From: Nonomuraea sp. NEAU-A123
Lineage (GTDB): Bacteria; Actinomycetota; Actinomycetes; Streptosporangiales; Streptosporangiaceae
Assembly: GCF_018603905.1 (NCBI RefSeq)
Contig: NZ_JAHFZZ010000010.1
Location: 186,001-250,000, forward strand
DNA: 64,000 nucleotides
Direction of reading: 5' to 3'
Shown here: piece after piece, positions 45,259-54,298 of the stretch
Position numbering within the stretch: the first letter of the stretch is position 1
Layout of the letters: each line of letters starts with the position of its first letter
Notes under the pieces: generated by a model
Database searches by the model: none
The model's input: the letters and a program-made list of their open reading frames with translations, nothing else
What the model was told of the DNA's origin: nothing
Program-made: the position numbers and the translations under genes

Positions 45259-45689
45259 TGCAGGCCTTCGACGAAGCGGCCATCGACCGCATGATCGTCG
45301 GCACCCAGCGCCCCTTGGACGGGTTCGAGGAGCTCTACCAGCAGGTCCTGGCCGTGCAGGGGTTCGCCCAGGACGCGGAGAAGCTGGTGACGGTGGAGTG
45401 CTCCGCGCAGGGTGTCACCGGGCTGGACATCAATCCGCGCGCGCTCCGCTGGGGCTCGGACAAGCTCGCCGCCACGATCCTGGAGCTGATCGCCACGTCG
45501 CTGGCCGACCTGCAGGAGAAGTCGAACGCGATCATGGCCGAGAAGTGGGGCGAGGCTCCGCTGGACCTCACCAAGGAGGGCAACCCGGCCGAGCTGCGCC
45601 TGCGGAACGCGCAGGACACGTACGACAGGGCCATGGAGAACTCGATGGCCGAACTCGCCCGCATCCAGCGCCGCGTCGACGGCTCCTAG
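45255..45689 (+). CDS. YbaB/EbfC-family protein in the type VII operon
   Basis: A 144-residue protein with the YbaB sheet (KLVTVECSAQGVTGLDINP) between a helical N-terminus and a long C-terminal helix. EspL of mycobacterial ESX-1 belongs to the same fold, so a cytosolic chaperone or DNA-binding role is plausible. It is last in the operon. Its stop TAG shares the palindromic CTAG with the stop of the convergent eccC gene. Confidence 0.72.
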   Translation: MMQAFDEAAIDRMIVGTQRPLDGFEELYQQVLAVQGFAQDAEKLVTVECSAQGVTGLDINPRALRWGSDKLAATILELIATSLADLQEKSNAIMAEKWGEAPLDLTKEGNPAELRLRNAQDTYDRAMENSMAELARIQRRVDGS

Positions 45690-48600
45690 CCCGTGTCCGG
45701 CGGGGTCGAAGCGTCTGACAGGGTCGGAGCATCTGACGGAGTTGGAGCGTCCGACGGAGTCGGAGCTTCCGGCGGGGCCAGATAGGCCGTCTGGATGAGC
45801 CGCGCGCCCGAGCGCCGGTCCACATAGACCCCCCGCCCGGGCGGCAACTGCTGCGGACGCACGTTCCCGAACAGCGTCCCCTCGTCCCGCGGCCCCGACA
45901 GCAGCACGGCCGGGGTGTTCATCTCCTTCAGCCGCCGTACGACCGGGTCGAGCAGGCTGCGCCCCGCGCCGCCCATCGCCCGCCCCAGGATCAGGTGCAG
46001 CCCGATGTCGCGGGCCTGCGGCAGCAGATCCCCGAGCACGGCCAGCGGATTGGCGGACGTGGCCACCAGGTCGTAGTCGTCCACGATCACGTACAGGTCC
46101 TGGCCGGTCCACCAGCTCCTGGTGCGGAGCTGCTCGGAGGTGAGGTCGGGCGGCGGCAGCCGGGTCTGCATGACCTCGTGGATGCCCTTGAGCACGGTGG
46201 CCGCGGCGGTGCTGGAGGCGGCGTAACCGATGCGGTGCTCGTTGTCGGCCGTGTCGAGCAGCGAGCGCCGGTAGTCGATGATGACGATCCGCGCCTCCAG
46301 CGGCGTGAACCTGTCGACGATGCCCTCGGCGACGACGCGCAGCAGGTTCGTCTTGCCGCTCTCGGTGTCGCCGAAGACGACGAAGTGCGCGTCGGCGTCG
46401 AAGTCGAGCGACACGGGCGCCAGCGCGGCCTCGTCGATGCCGATCGGGATGCGCGGCCCGCTCTGGTCCGGTCCGGGCAGCGTGTGCACGGGGAACAGGT
46501 CCGGCAGCAGCCGCACGGGCGGCGCCGGAGGCTGCCGCCAGGCGCTCGCGGCGTCCGCCACCAGCGCGGCGACCCCTTCGGCCAGGTCGTCCACCGTGGC
46601 CTTGCCGTCCACGCGGGGCAGCGCGGCGAGGAAGTGCAGCGCCTCGCGGGTGAGGCCGCGGCCGGGCGCGCCCTCGGGCACGTTGGCGGCGGCCTTCCTG
46701 TCGATCTCCGACTCGAAGGAGTCGCCCAGCCTGAGCTCCAGCCTGGTGGAGAACATGTCACGCACGTTGGACCGGAACTCCGACCACTTGTTGGCCGTGC
46801 CGACGACGTGGATGCCGAAGCCGAGCCCCCGGGAGACCAGCTCGCTCAGCGGCGCCTCCAGCGACTCGAACTCCTGGCGCATCGTGGCCCAGCCATCCAC
46901 GACGACGAAGACGTCACCCCAGCCGTCGCCCTCGTACTCGCCGGAGGCCACGAGCCGGCGGTAGGTGGCGACCGAGTCGATGCCTCGCTCCACGAACAGC
47001 CGCTCCCGGCGCGCCAGCAGCGCCGTCACCTCGGCAACCGTCCGCCGCACCCGGTTGGTGTCCAGCCTGGTCGCCACGCCGCCGACGTGCGGCAGCCCGG
47101 CCAGCGCCGACAGCGTGCCGCCACCGAAGTCCAGGCAGTAGAACTGCACCTCCTTGGGCGTGTGGGTGACCGCGAGCGAGGCGATCAGCGTGCGCAGCAG
47201 CGTGCTCTTGCCCGTCTGCGGCGACCCGATGATCGCGGCGTTGCCCGCCGCGCCCGACAGATCCAGCCAGTACGGGTCGCGCCGCTGGTCGAAGGGGCTG
47301 TCCACGATGCCCACCACGGCGTGCAGCCGGCCGGGGCGATCCTGGTCGGTGCCGGCGGCGGTGAGCCCGTGCGACGAGGTCGCCAGGACGGGCGGCAGCA
47401 GCCGGTCGAGCGAGGCCGGCTCCTTGAGCGGGGGCAGCCAGATCCGGTGGGCGGCGGGTCCCTGCCCGTTCAGGCGGTCCACCACGATGTTGAGCAGGCT
47501 GTCCTGCTGCTCCCGATCCTCGGCGACGGGCTCGGGCTCGACCTCGGGCGGCGGCGGCAGCGGCACCCGTTCGGTGCCGTACCAGACGATCTTGCCCTGG
47601 TGGCCGGGGCGGGCGGCGACCGCCCGGTTCTCCCGCTGCGCCGCCTGGTAGGGGCCGGACACGTAGGCGGCCTTGAACCTGGTCATTCCTGTCGTCTCGA
47701 ACATCAGGTAGGCGTTTCCGGGTTCGGGCGGCAGCGAGTAGGCGTCCGCGACGCCCAGGACCGCCCGGCTCTCGGCCGCCGAGAAGGTCCGCAGCCCGAT
47801 CCGGTACGACAGGTGCGTGTCCAGCCCGCGCAGCCGTCCCGACTCCAGCCGCTGGGACGCGAGCAGCAGGTGCACGCCGAGCGACCGCCCGAGCCGCCCG
47901 ATCATCACGAACAGCTCGATGAACTCCGGCTTGGCCGACAGCAGCTCGCTGAACTCGTCCAGCACGATGAACAGCGTCGGCATCGGCGCCAGCGCGGCGC
48001 CCTGCTCCCGGGCCTGCTCGTAGTCGCGCAGCGAGCCGTAGTTGCCGGCCGAGCGCAGCAGCTCCTGGCGGCGGACCATCTCGCCGTGCAGGGCGTCGTG
48101 CATGCGGTCGACCAGCGGCAGCTCGTCCGCCAGGTTGGTGATGACCGCCGACACGTGCGGGAGCGTGTCGAGGCCCAGGAACGTCGCGCCGCCCTTGAAG
48201 TCGACCAGGACGAAGTTCAGCACCTCGGAGGAGTGGGTGATCGCCAGCGCGAGCACGAGCGTGCGCAGCAGCTCGCTCTTGCCGGAGCCGGTGGCGCCGA
48301 CCACGAGCCCGTGCGGGCCCATGCCGCCCTGCGCCGCCTCCTTGATGTCGAGCTCCACCGGACGGCCGTCGGCGCCCAGGCCGAGCGGCACCCGCAGCCG
48401 GTTCCTGACCGGCCGCGGCTGCCAGGTCACGGCGGGCAGGATCCGGCGGGCGTCACCGATGCGGAGCAGGTCGGTGAGCGTGGTGTTGGTGGAGAGCGCG
48501 TCGCGCTCCTCCTCGGCCCCGCCCGCCGCGCCGGCCCGCAGCGGCGCGAGCTGCCTGGCCAGCGAGGCGAACGCGGGCAGCCCGAGTACGTCGGGCCGGC

Positions 48601-49756
48601 CCAGCGCGGTCCTGACCTGCTTGCCCATGTCGTCCTCGGCGACCCGGACCACCTCGTCGGCCGTCACGTCGAGGTACAGCGAGAGCTGCGCGGGCGCCTG
48701 TCCCGCCGACCCGCTGAGGTCGATCACGGTCACGCCCTCGATGGCGTCGGTCCCGAGCTGACTGCCCGGGGGAACCCGGCCGCCGTCCAGGATCACCACG
48801 TGGTACGGCAGCGCGTCCTGCGAGAGCCCCCGGCTGAACCGGGGCCGGTCCTTCAGCTCGAACCCGAGCAGGTCGTCGAGCTCCGCAAGATCCCTGGTGA
48901 CCAGCCGGACCGGGCCCGCCCCGTCCTCCTCCTGGGGGTGGAAGGCGTGCGGCAGCCACTTGACCCACTCCCACTCGGCCGCCCGCTCGGCCCCGGTGCA
49001 CACGGAGACCCGCAGGTCCTCGGGCGAGTGCAGGGCCACCGCCTGGGCCAGCGCGGCGCGGACCAGGCCGCGGGCGGCCTCCGGGTCGCCCGCGAGCGTG
49101 ATCCGGGCGAAGGAGTGCAGCGCCAGCGCGACCGGCAGGCCGGGGACCGTGGCGTGGGTACGCACGAAACGGCGCAGCGCGCCGGCGGACATCGGGTCGA
49201 GATCCTCGATCGGCCTGCTCTCCGGCGGGATCAGCGGTAGCGCGAGGCGCTGCGCGGAGGTGGCGATCCGCACCTGGCCGAAGTCGTCGTCGCGGGGCCG
49301 CCGCTCCCACAGCCGCGAGGTCATGACCAGCGACCACAGCGTGACGGGGTCGGGATGGTTCCAGGTCATCGCCTTGCGCTGCTGTTCGGCGGCCCGGCGG
49401 ACACGACGGCGCACCTGCTCCAGGTAGCGGTAGTAGTCGCGGCGCTGGCCGTTGACGCGGCTCTTGCGCTCGCCGGTGGTCCTGAGCAGCTGGCCCATCG
49501 TCATGCCCACCATCGAGACGGCGAACAGGCCGCTGGACACCATCATGATCGGGTTGCCCGTGCCGCCGCCGGTGAACATGAGCGCCATGGCGCCCGCCCC
49601 GGCGATCATCGGCAGGTAGGTCAGCACCTGGGTCAGGCCGCCGCCCGTGACCGTCTCGGGAATCTCGGGTGGCGGTTCCAGCAGGACCTCGCCGCTCGGC
49701 TGCTCCGGCGGCCTGCGCCGCTCGGGCCGACGCACCACCCATGTGTTGCCGCTCAC
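45686..49756 (-). CDS. eccC: type VII secretion ATPase EccC
   Basis: A 1356-residue FtsK/SpoIIIE motor with two membrane helices near 45-90 and three ATPase domains. Walker A motifs: GATGSGKSE (about 486), GSPQTGKST (about 840) and GDTESGKTN (about 1128); Walker B motifs: LFIVLDEFSELL, VFVVVDGWATM and LYVIVDDYDLV. It recognises WXG substrates and drives export, normally as a hexamer with EccB and EccD. It is a fused EccCa-Cb. The C-terminus carries an extra acidic Pro repeat (APTPSDAPTPSDAPTLSD) from 18-base DNA repeats. It starts at GTG 49756, divergent from eccD. Confidence 0.95.
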   Translation of the reverse strand: MSGNTWVVRRPERRRPPEQPSGEVLLEPPPEIPETVTGGGLTQVLTYLPMIAGAGAMALMFTGGGTGNPIMMVSSGLFAVSMVGMTMGQLLRTTGERKSRVNGQRRDYYRYLEQVRRRVRRAAEQQRKAMTWNHPDPVTLWSLVMTSRLWERRPRDDDFGQVRIATSAQRLALPLIPPESRPIEDLDPMSAGALRRFVRTHATVPGLPVALALHSFARITLAGDPEAARGLVRAALAQAVALHSPEDLRVSVCTGAERAAEWEWVKWLPHAFHPQEEDGAGPVRLVTRDLAELDDLLGFELKDRPRFSRGLSQDALPYHVVILDGGRVPPGSQLGTDAIEGVTVIDLSGSAGQAPAQLSLYLDVTADEVVRVAEDDMGKQVRTALGRPDVLGLPAFASLARQLAPLRAGAAGGAEEERDALSTNTTLTDLLRIGDARRILPAVTWQPRPVRNRLRVPLGLGADGRPVELDIKEAAQGGMGPHGLVVGATGSGKSELLRTLVLALAITHSSEVLNFVLVDFKGGATFLGLDTLPHVSAVITNLADELPLVDRMHDALHGEMVRRQELLRSAGNYGSLRDYEQAREQGAALAPMPTLFIVLDEFSELLSAKPEFIELFVMIGRLGRSLGVHLLLASQRLESGRLRGLDTHLSYRIGLRTFSAAESRAVLGVADAYSLPPEPGNAYLMFETTGMTRFKAAYVSGPYQAAQRENRAVAARPGHQGKIVWYGTERVPLPPPPEVEPEPVAEDREQQDSLLNIVVDRLNGQGPAAHRIWLPPLKEPASLDRLLPPVLATSSHGLTAAGTDQDRPGRLHAVVGIVDSPFDQRRDPYWLDLSGAAGNAAIIGSPQTGKSTLLRTLIASLAVTHTPKEVQFYCLDFGGGTLSALAGLPHVGGVATRLDTNRVRRTVAEVTALLARRERLFVERGIDSVATYRRLVASGEYEGDGWGDVFVVVDGWATMRQEFESLEAPLSELVSRGLGFGIHVVGTANKWSEFRSNVRDMFSTRLELRLGDSFESEIDRKAAANVPEGAPGRGLTREALHFLAALPRVDGKATVDDLAEGVAALVADAASAWRQPPAPPVRLLPDLFPVHTLPGPDQSGPRIPIGIDEAALAPVSLDFDADAHFVVFGDTESGKTNLLRVVAEGIVDRFTPLEARIVIIDYRRSLLDTADNEHRIGYAASSTAAATVLKGIHEVMQTRLPPPDLTSEQLRTRSWWTGQDLYVIVDDYDLVATSANPLAVLGDLLPQARDIGLHLILGRAMGGAGRSLLDPVVRRLKEMNTPAVLLSGPRDEGTLFGNVRPQQLPPGRGVYVDRRSGARLIQTAYLAPPEAPTPSDAPTPSDAPTLSDASTPPDTG

Positions 49757-49886
49757 CGCACCTCACCGAACAAGCCACCAAACAACCCTCATAAAAGCCC
49801 GTCAGACCCCGCAATCAGCGACATTTCAAGTTTTCTCGACATATTTACGGCGGCGCGTCGGGAGCCGAGTCCATAAACTCCTCCAA

Positions 49887-51278
49887 GTGAGCGCCACCGG
49901 AACCGACCTGTGCCGGGTCACGATCGTCACCCCTCGGGGATCCCTCGATCTCGGCCTGCCCTCGGACATGCCGCTGGCGAGCATGCTGCCGACGCTGCTG
50001 CGCATCGCGGGCGAAGGGCTCGCGGAGGCCGGCCTGGCCCACGGCGGCTGGGTGCTCCAGCGCGTGGGCGGGCAGCCGTTCGACCTGAACGTGACGCTGT
50101 CGGACCTGGCCGTGCACGACGGGGAGCTGCTGCACCTGCGGCCCCGGGGGCACGAGCTGCCCGAGACCGTCTTCGACGACGTGGCCGACGCCGTCGCGAC
50201 CGGCGTGCTCGAACGCACCAGCCGCTGGCAGCCCGCCGTCACCAGGTCCTACGGCCTGCGGACCGCCTCGGTGGCACTGGGCGCGGGCGCCGCCGCCCTG
50301 CTGCTGACCGGGCCGCCGTGGACGCCCGCCGCCATCGTCGCGGCGGGCATCGCGCTGGTGCTGCTGCTGGCGGCGGTGGCGTTGTCGCGGGCCCTGGGCG
50401 ACGCGGGCGCGGGGGCGGCGATCGGGTACGCGGCGCTGCCGTACGGGTTCGTCGCGGGGCTGCTCGGACCCGATTCGCCGACCGGGCTGGCCGGGCTGGG
50501 CGCCCCGCATCTGCTGGCGGCGTTCGGGGTCACGCTGATGCTGGCTACGGCCACCGGGTTCGCGGTCGCCCAGGGGCTGCCGACGTTCCTCGGGGTGGCC
50601 TTCGCCGCGTTCTGCGGCCTGATCGGCGCGGTGGCGGTCATGGTCTTCGCCGTGCCGGCGGCCGGTCTGGCCGCGCTGCTGGCCACGCTGGCCGTGGGCA
50701 TGACGACGGTGGTGCCGTCGGTCTCGTTCAGGCTGGCCGGGATGCCGCTGCCCGCCCTGCCGACGACCGCCGACGAGCTGCGCCGCGAGGGCGGCGACCT
50801 GGACGGCCAGATGGTGATCGACCGGACGGTCGTCGCGGACGGCTTCTGCACGGGCCTGCTCGGCGGGGTGTCGCTCGTCGCGCTCGGCGCCCAGGTACTG
50901 CTGGCGTCGGAGGGCACCTGGACGGCGATCGCGATGAGCCTGTCGCTCTCGGCCGCGCTGCTGCTGCGCGCCCGCGTCTTCGAGGGCCGCGGCCAGCGGA
51001 TGTGGCTGCTGACCTCGGCCCTGCTCGGCGCCAGCCTCCTGGCTCTGGCCGTGGGGGTGGGGGCCGCTCGCGAGGTGGTGCTGTTCGGCCTGGTGCCCGC
51101 GCTGGTGGTGCTCGCGCTGCTGGTGGCCGGGGTGTCGCTGTGGCTCGCGTCGGCGCGGCCCACCCCGTTCTGGGGGCGGCTGGCGGACATCCTCGACATC
51201 ATGCTGATGATCGCCCTGCTGCCGCTGGCGCTGGCCGTACTGGATGTGTACGAGACGATCCGCGGGCTGGTCGGTTAG
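49887..51278 (+). CDS. eccD: type VII secretion channel protein EccD
   Basis: A 463-residue protein with an N-terminal ubiquitin-like domain (about 8-90, CRVTIVTPRGSLDLGLPS to VHDGELLHLRPRG) and about eleven membrane helices after residue 125, the EccD architecture. It forms the membrane core with EccB and EccC. GTG 49887 begins the homology; no convincing ribosome-binding site precedes it. Confidence 0.93.
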   Translation: MSATGTDLCRVTIVTPRGSLDLGLPSDMPLASMLPTLLRIAGEGLAEAGLAHGGWVLQRVGGQPFDLNVTLSDLAVHDGELLHLRPRGHELPETVFDDVADAVATGVLERTSRWQPAVTRSYGLRTASVALGAGAAALLLTGPPWTPAAIVAAGIALVLLLAAVALSRALGDAGAGAAIGYAALPYGFVAGLLGPDSPTGLAGLGAPHLLAAFGVTLMLATATGFAVAQGLPTFLGVAFAAFCGLIGAVAVMVFAVPAAGLAALLATLAVGMTTVVPSVSFRLAGMPLPALPTTADELRREGGDLDGQMVIDRTVVADGFCTGLLGGVSLVALGAQVLLASEGTWTAIAMSLSLSAALLLRARVFEGRGQRMWLLTSALLGASLLALAVGVGAAREVVLFGLVPALVVLALLVAGVSLWLASARPTPFWGRLADILDIMLMIALLPLALAVLDVYETIRGLVG

Positions 51279-51467
51279 GGCGCGAGCCGGTCCTTGGACA
51301 CCTCGTCCAGGGTCCCGGCGAAACCGGGCACGCATTTAACGATCACGCCATCCGCCGGTAACCGTGGGTTGGCGGCCAGGGTCACCATTACAGAACTGTT
51401 GAAGTATCGCGCTCTGGTCATTTTTATCTGGATAAATTGGGCCGGGCGAATTCCGGGGAGGTGAGGC

Positions 51468-52865
51468 GTGCACAGCCAGCGCGACCTCTACCAGGCGTAC
51501 CGGCTCACGGTCCAGCGCATCGGCCTGGCCCTGATGCGCGCCCAGCCGAACCAGCCCGAGTGGCCGCTACGACGGCAGAACATCGGCTTCCTGGCCGGCG
51601 CGATGGTCGCCGTGCTGCTGGGCGTCGGCTTCGCGGTCCTGGGCCTGCTCCGTCCCAGCGGCACGAAAGCACTGCAGGACCCGGGGACGCTGATCATCGA
51701 ACGCGAGACCGGCGCCCGCTACGTCTACAGCCAGCCGCAGCGCCGGCTGATCCCGGTCGCCAACTACGCCTCGGCCCGGCTCGTCCTCGACTCGCCGCAG
51801 ATCACCGAGCGGGTGGTCGCCAGGGACGCGTTGAGCTCGTACGAGCGCGGCACGCCGGTCGGCATCCCTGGGGCGCCCGACTCGCTGCCGTCCGCCCAGC
51901 GGCTCGCGGGCGGCCCCTGGTCGGTCTGCGTCCAGGAGCGCGAGAGCGACACGGGGCGCGAGCCGTACGTGACGCTGATCGCCGGGCGGCAGGCAGGCGA
52001 CCGGCCGCTCGCCGAGGACAGCGCGATGTTCGTGGACGTCGGCGGGCAGACCTGGGCGATCTGGCGCGGCGCGCGGATGCGCGTGCCCGCCGGGATCGCG
52101 CGCGGCCTGAGCGGCACCGACCCGGCGGCCGTCCCCGTGGCCTGGCTCAACGCGCTGCCGGAAGGGCCGGACCTGGCCGCGCCCGCGATCGAGGGGCGGG
52201 GCCGGCCGGTCACCGGGCCCGGCGGCGAGAAGGCCGCCGTGGGCCAGGTCTTCCGGGCCACGGCCGTCGCCGGCGGCGAACCGCGCTGGTACGTGCAGGC
52301 CGCCGACGGCCTGGCCCCCATCACCCGTACGCAGGCGACGCTGCTGCTGAGCGACCCGGCGGCGTACGACAGCGGCACGACCGCCGAGATCAAGATCGAC
52401 GCGGCGACGGCCAACGCCGCCCCGCGCTCCCGCACCAAGATCCCGGCCGACGGCCTGCCCGCGTCCATGCCGAAGATGACCACCTATGACCCGGCGAGCC
52501 CGCTCTGCGCGGTGTACGCCGACGCGGACAAGGGCTCGGTCCGCGCCCGGCTGATGTCCGGCGGCACGCTGCCCACGCCACACGGCGACGCCACGGATCT
52601 CGTACGACTGCCGCCGGGGCGGGCGATCGTGGCCGGTGTCCTGCCCGGCGACGGCCAGCTCGACGCGGTGCAGTCGTACTACCTGGTGACGGACGAGGGA
52701 CGCCGCTACGCCGTGCCGAACGCGGACGTGCTGGGCAAGCTGGGTTACGACGCCAAGCGCGCCACCCCGGTGCCCGCCAACGTGCTGCAGCTCATCCCCG
52801 AGGGGCCGGTGCTGGACCCGGCGCGCGCCGCCAAGCCGGTGACCACCGACGCACCGGCTCAGTAG
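51468..52865 (+). CDS. eccB: type VII secretion protein EccB
   Basis: A 465-residue protein. The cytosolic start HSQRDLYQAYRLTVQRIGLA and the single membrane helix (IGFLAGAMVAVLLGVGFAVL, about 38-62) are characteristic; the rest is the extracytoplasmic R-repeat domain with paired cysteines (WSVCVQERE, SPLCAVYAD) and the late VQSYYLVTDEGRRYAVPN. It starts at GTG 51468 after GGGGAGG. Its stop overlaps the convergent SLT gene by seven bases. Confidence 0.95.
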   Translation: MHSQRDLYQAYRLTVQRIGLALMRAQPNQPEWPLRRQNIGFLAGAMVAVLLGVGFAVLGLLRPSGTKALQDPGTLIIERETGARYVYSQPQRRLIPVANYASARLVLDSPQITERVVARDALSSYERGTPVGIPGAPDSLPSAQRLAGGPWSVCVQERESDTGREPYVTLIAGRQAGDRPLAEDSAMFVDVGGQTWAIWRGARMRVPAGIARGLSGTDPAAVPVAWLNALPEGPDLAAPAIEGRGRPVTGPGGEKAAVGQVFRATAVAGGEPRWYVQAADGLAPITRTQATLLLSDPAAYDSGTTAEIKIDAATANAAPRSRTKIPADGLPASMPKMTTYDPASPLCAVYADADKGSVRARLMSGGTLPTPHGDATDLVRLPPGRAIVAGVLPGDGQLDAVQSYYLVTDEGRRYAVPNADVLGKLGYDAKRATPVPANVLQLIPEGPVLDPARAAKPVTTDAPAQ

Positions 52866-53935
52866 CCCCGGTAGGCTCCGCCGGTCTTCGTGCCGACGAC
52901 GCCGGGCACGTTGGAGACCGAGCCGTAGCGTTCGATGGCGTAGCGGACCCCGGCGATGATGTTGTCGACGGGGTCGTAGATGTTCTCGTGGCCCGGCAGC
53001 TTCCACCGGTTGAACGTCGGGTCGATCGTCTGCATGAGCCCCTTGGACGGCGTGCCCCTGGCGGCGTTGGAGTCCCAGTTGTTGATCGCGTTCGGGTTGC
53101 CGCCCGACTCGTGCCGGATGATGGTCCAGATGTCGTTGGCGTTCATCTTCTCGACCGGGTAGCCCTGGGCCTTGAGGACGTTGACGGCCTGCGAGATCCA
53201 GTCGGCCACCTGCCCCTGCGGGGCCGGGCCGCCGCCTGCCGGGGGCGGGCCGCTCGGCCCGTAGCCTCCGAAGCCGGGCGGGCTCTCTCCCTGGGCGAGG
53301 GAGGTGCCGGTCCCGGCTTGTTGCCGCGACGGGGTCCAGTCCAGGGACTTCCCGGAGCCGGGGGCGAAGGGCTCCGCGTCCGGCTCCGGCCAGTTCTCGA
53401 TGGATCTGCCCAGGCCGCCCAGCAGGCCCTGGATGCCGGCGGCGGCCGTGCCCAGGGCGTTGTTCGCGTTCGTCCGCTGCTCCTCCAACTGCTTGCGGGC
53501 GTCGCCGGCCAGCGACTGCACGCCCCGCAGGATCTGGTCCCGCGTGGCCTGCGGGTTCCCGGCCTGGAAGTCGCGTACGGCGGCGGCGTAGTTCTGGCAG
53601 ATCCCGTTCGCCTGGGACTCGGCCGTCCGCAGGGCCTCGGCGGCGGTGGCGAGGTGCGTGGCGCACTGCGACAGCACGCCCTGCAGGGTGTCGCCGATCC
53701 GGCCGGCCCGGTCCATGTACGTGATGAACGCGTCGGCGCTCGCCCCCTGCCAGGCGGCGTCCAGGTCGCCGACGGCCGCCCTGACCGCGGCGGTCTGCCC
53801 GCGGCTGGTGTCGGCCGCCGTCCGCCACACCTCGGCGACGCGACCGGCCGCGCCCGGGTCGCCCACCAGCGTCGCGGCCAGCGTGGCCAGCTCGGCCCCG
53901 CCGGGGACACCCCGCGCGTCCTCGATGCCGCTCAC
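52859..53935 (-). CDS. WXG-domain lytic transglycosylase fusion
   Basis: A 358-residue protein. The N-terminal WXG-like hairpin (about 10-110, AAWQGASADAFITYMDR with W-Q-G) is followed by a Pro/Gly linker and a C-terminal SLT (soluble lytic transglycosylase) domain with catalytic Glu in IRHESGGNPNAINNWDS and the motif SKGLMQTIDPTFNRW. It would cleave peptidoglycan outside the cell after type VII export; no Sec signal is seen. GTG 53935 lies in one of three 32-base repeats. It is in an operon with 53996 and the regulator at 54299. Confidence 0.85.
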   Translation of the reverse strand: MSGIEDARGVPGGAELATLAATLVGDPGAAGRVAEVWRTAADTSRGQTAAVRAAVGDLDAAWQGASADAFITYMDRAGRIGDTLQGVLSQCATHLATAAEALRTAESQANGICQNYAAAVRDFQAGNPQATRDQILRGVQSLAGDARKQLEEQRTNANNALGTAAAGIQGLLGGLGRSIENWPEPDAEPFAPGSGKSLDWTPSRQQAGTGTSLAQGESPPGFGGYGPSGPPPAGGGPAPQGQVADWISQAVNVLKAQGYPVEKMNANDIWTIIRHESGGNPNAINNWDSNAARGTPSKGLMQTIDPTFNRWKLPGHENIYDPVDNIIAGVRYAIERYGSVSNVPGVVGTKTGGAYRGY

Positions 53936-54019
53936 CGCCGCACCACGGCCCCGCCGATGCCGCTCACCGCCGCACCACGGCCCCCTCGATGCCACTCACC
54001 GCTGCACCGCGGCCCCGTC
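53924..54019. repeat. three tandem 32-bp repeats at a gene junction
   Basis: Units begin at 53924, 53956 and 53988 and each contains a GTGA (53935, 53967, 53999 on the minus strand). The first minus-strand copy holds the stop of the 94-residue gene, the last the start of the SLT gene. 32 is not a multiple of 3, so each GTG is in a different frame. Confidence 0.85.
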
Positions 54020-54280
54020 GGCGCCGGTGAACGTCCGTTCCACGGCGTCCAACGCCCGTTCCACGGCCAGGAGGTGGTCGCCGAGTGTTCGCGAGGTCGT
54101 GCCGGCGGCACCGTTCAGCGCGCTCACCGCCGCGGCCAGTGCCCCGGAGTTCGCGAGCGCGCCGAAGGCGGACTGGTCGATCGCCGCGCCGGACACGGAC
54201 CCGGCGACCTCGGCGAAGGCACCGGACGCGTCCTTCGCCGCCGTCCCGCACCCGTCGAGCGCTTCACGGTGATATTTCAT
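53996..54280 (-). CDS. small EspC/WXG-like protein paired with the SLT fusion
   Basis: A 94-residue Ala-rich helical protein (MKYHREALDGCGTAAKDASG ... RTLGDHLLAVERALDAVERT). Size and helicity fit the small partners found beside long type VII substrates. ATG 54280 has AAGGGGG upstream; TTG 54286 is too close to it. Its TGA overlaps a GTG that was probably the original start of the next gene before the 32-bp unit was duplicated. Confidence 0.65.
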   Translation of the reverse strand: MKYHREALDGCGTAAKDASGAFAEVAGSVSGAAIDQSAFGALANSGALAAAVSALNGAAGTTSRTLGDHLLAVERALDAVERTFTGADGAAVQR

Positions 54281-54298
54281 GACCAAGGCCCCCTTCTC

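Noticed and set aside
45995..49240. 1081-residue plus-strand open frame
   Set aside because: It is antisense to eccC, whose ATPase motifs are unmistakable. Long antisense frames are common at this GC content.
53924..54019. CRISPR-like array
   Set aside because: The three 32-bp units are tandem with no spacers and cover coding junctions; no cas genes are seen.
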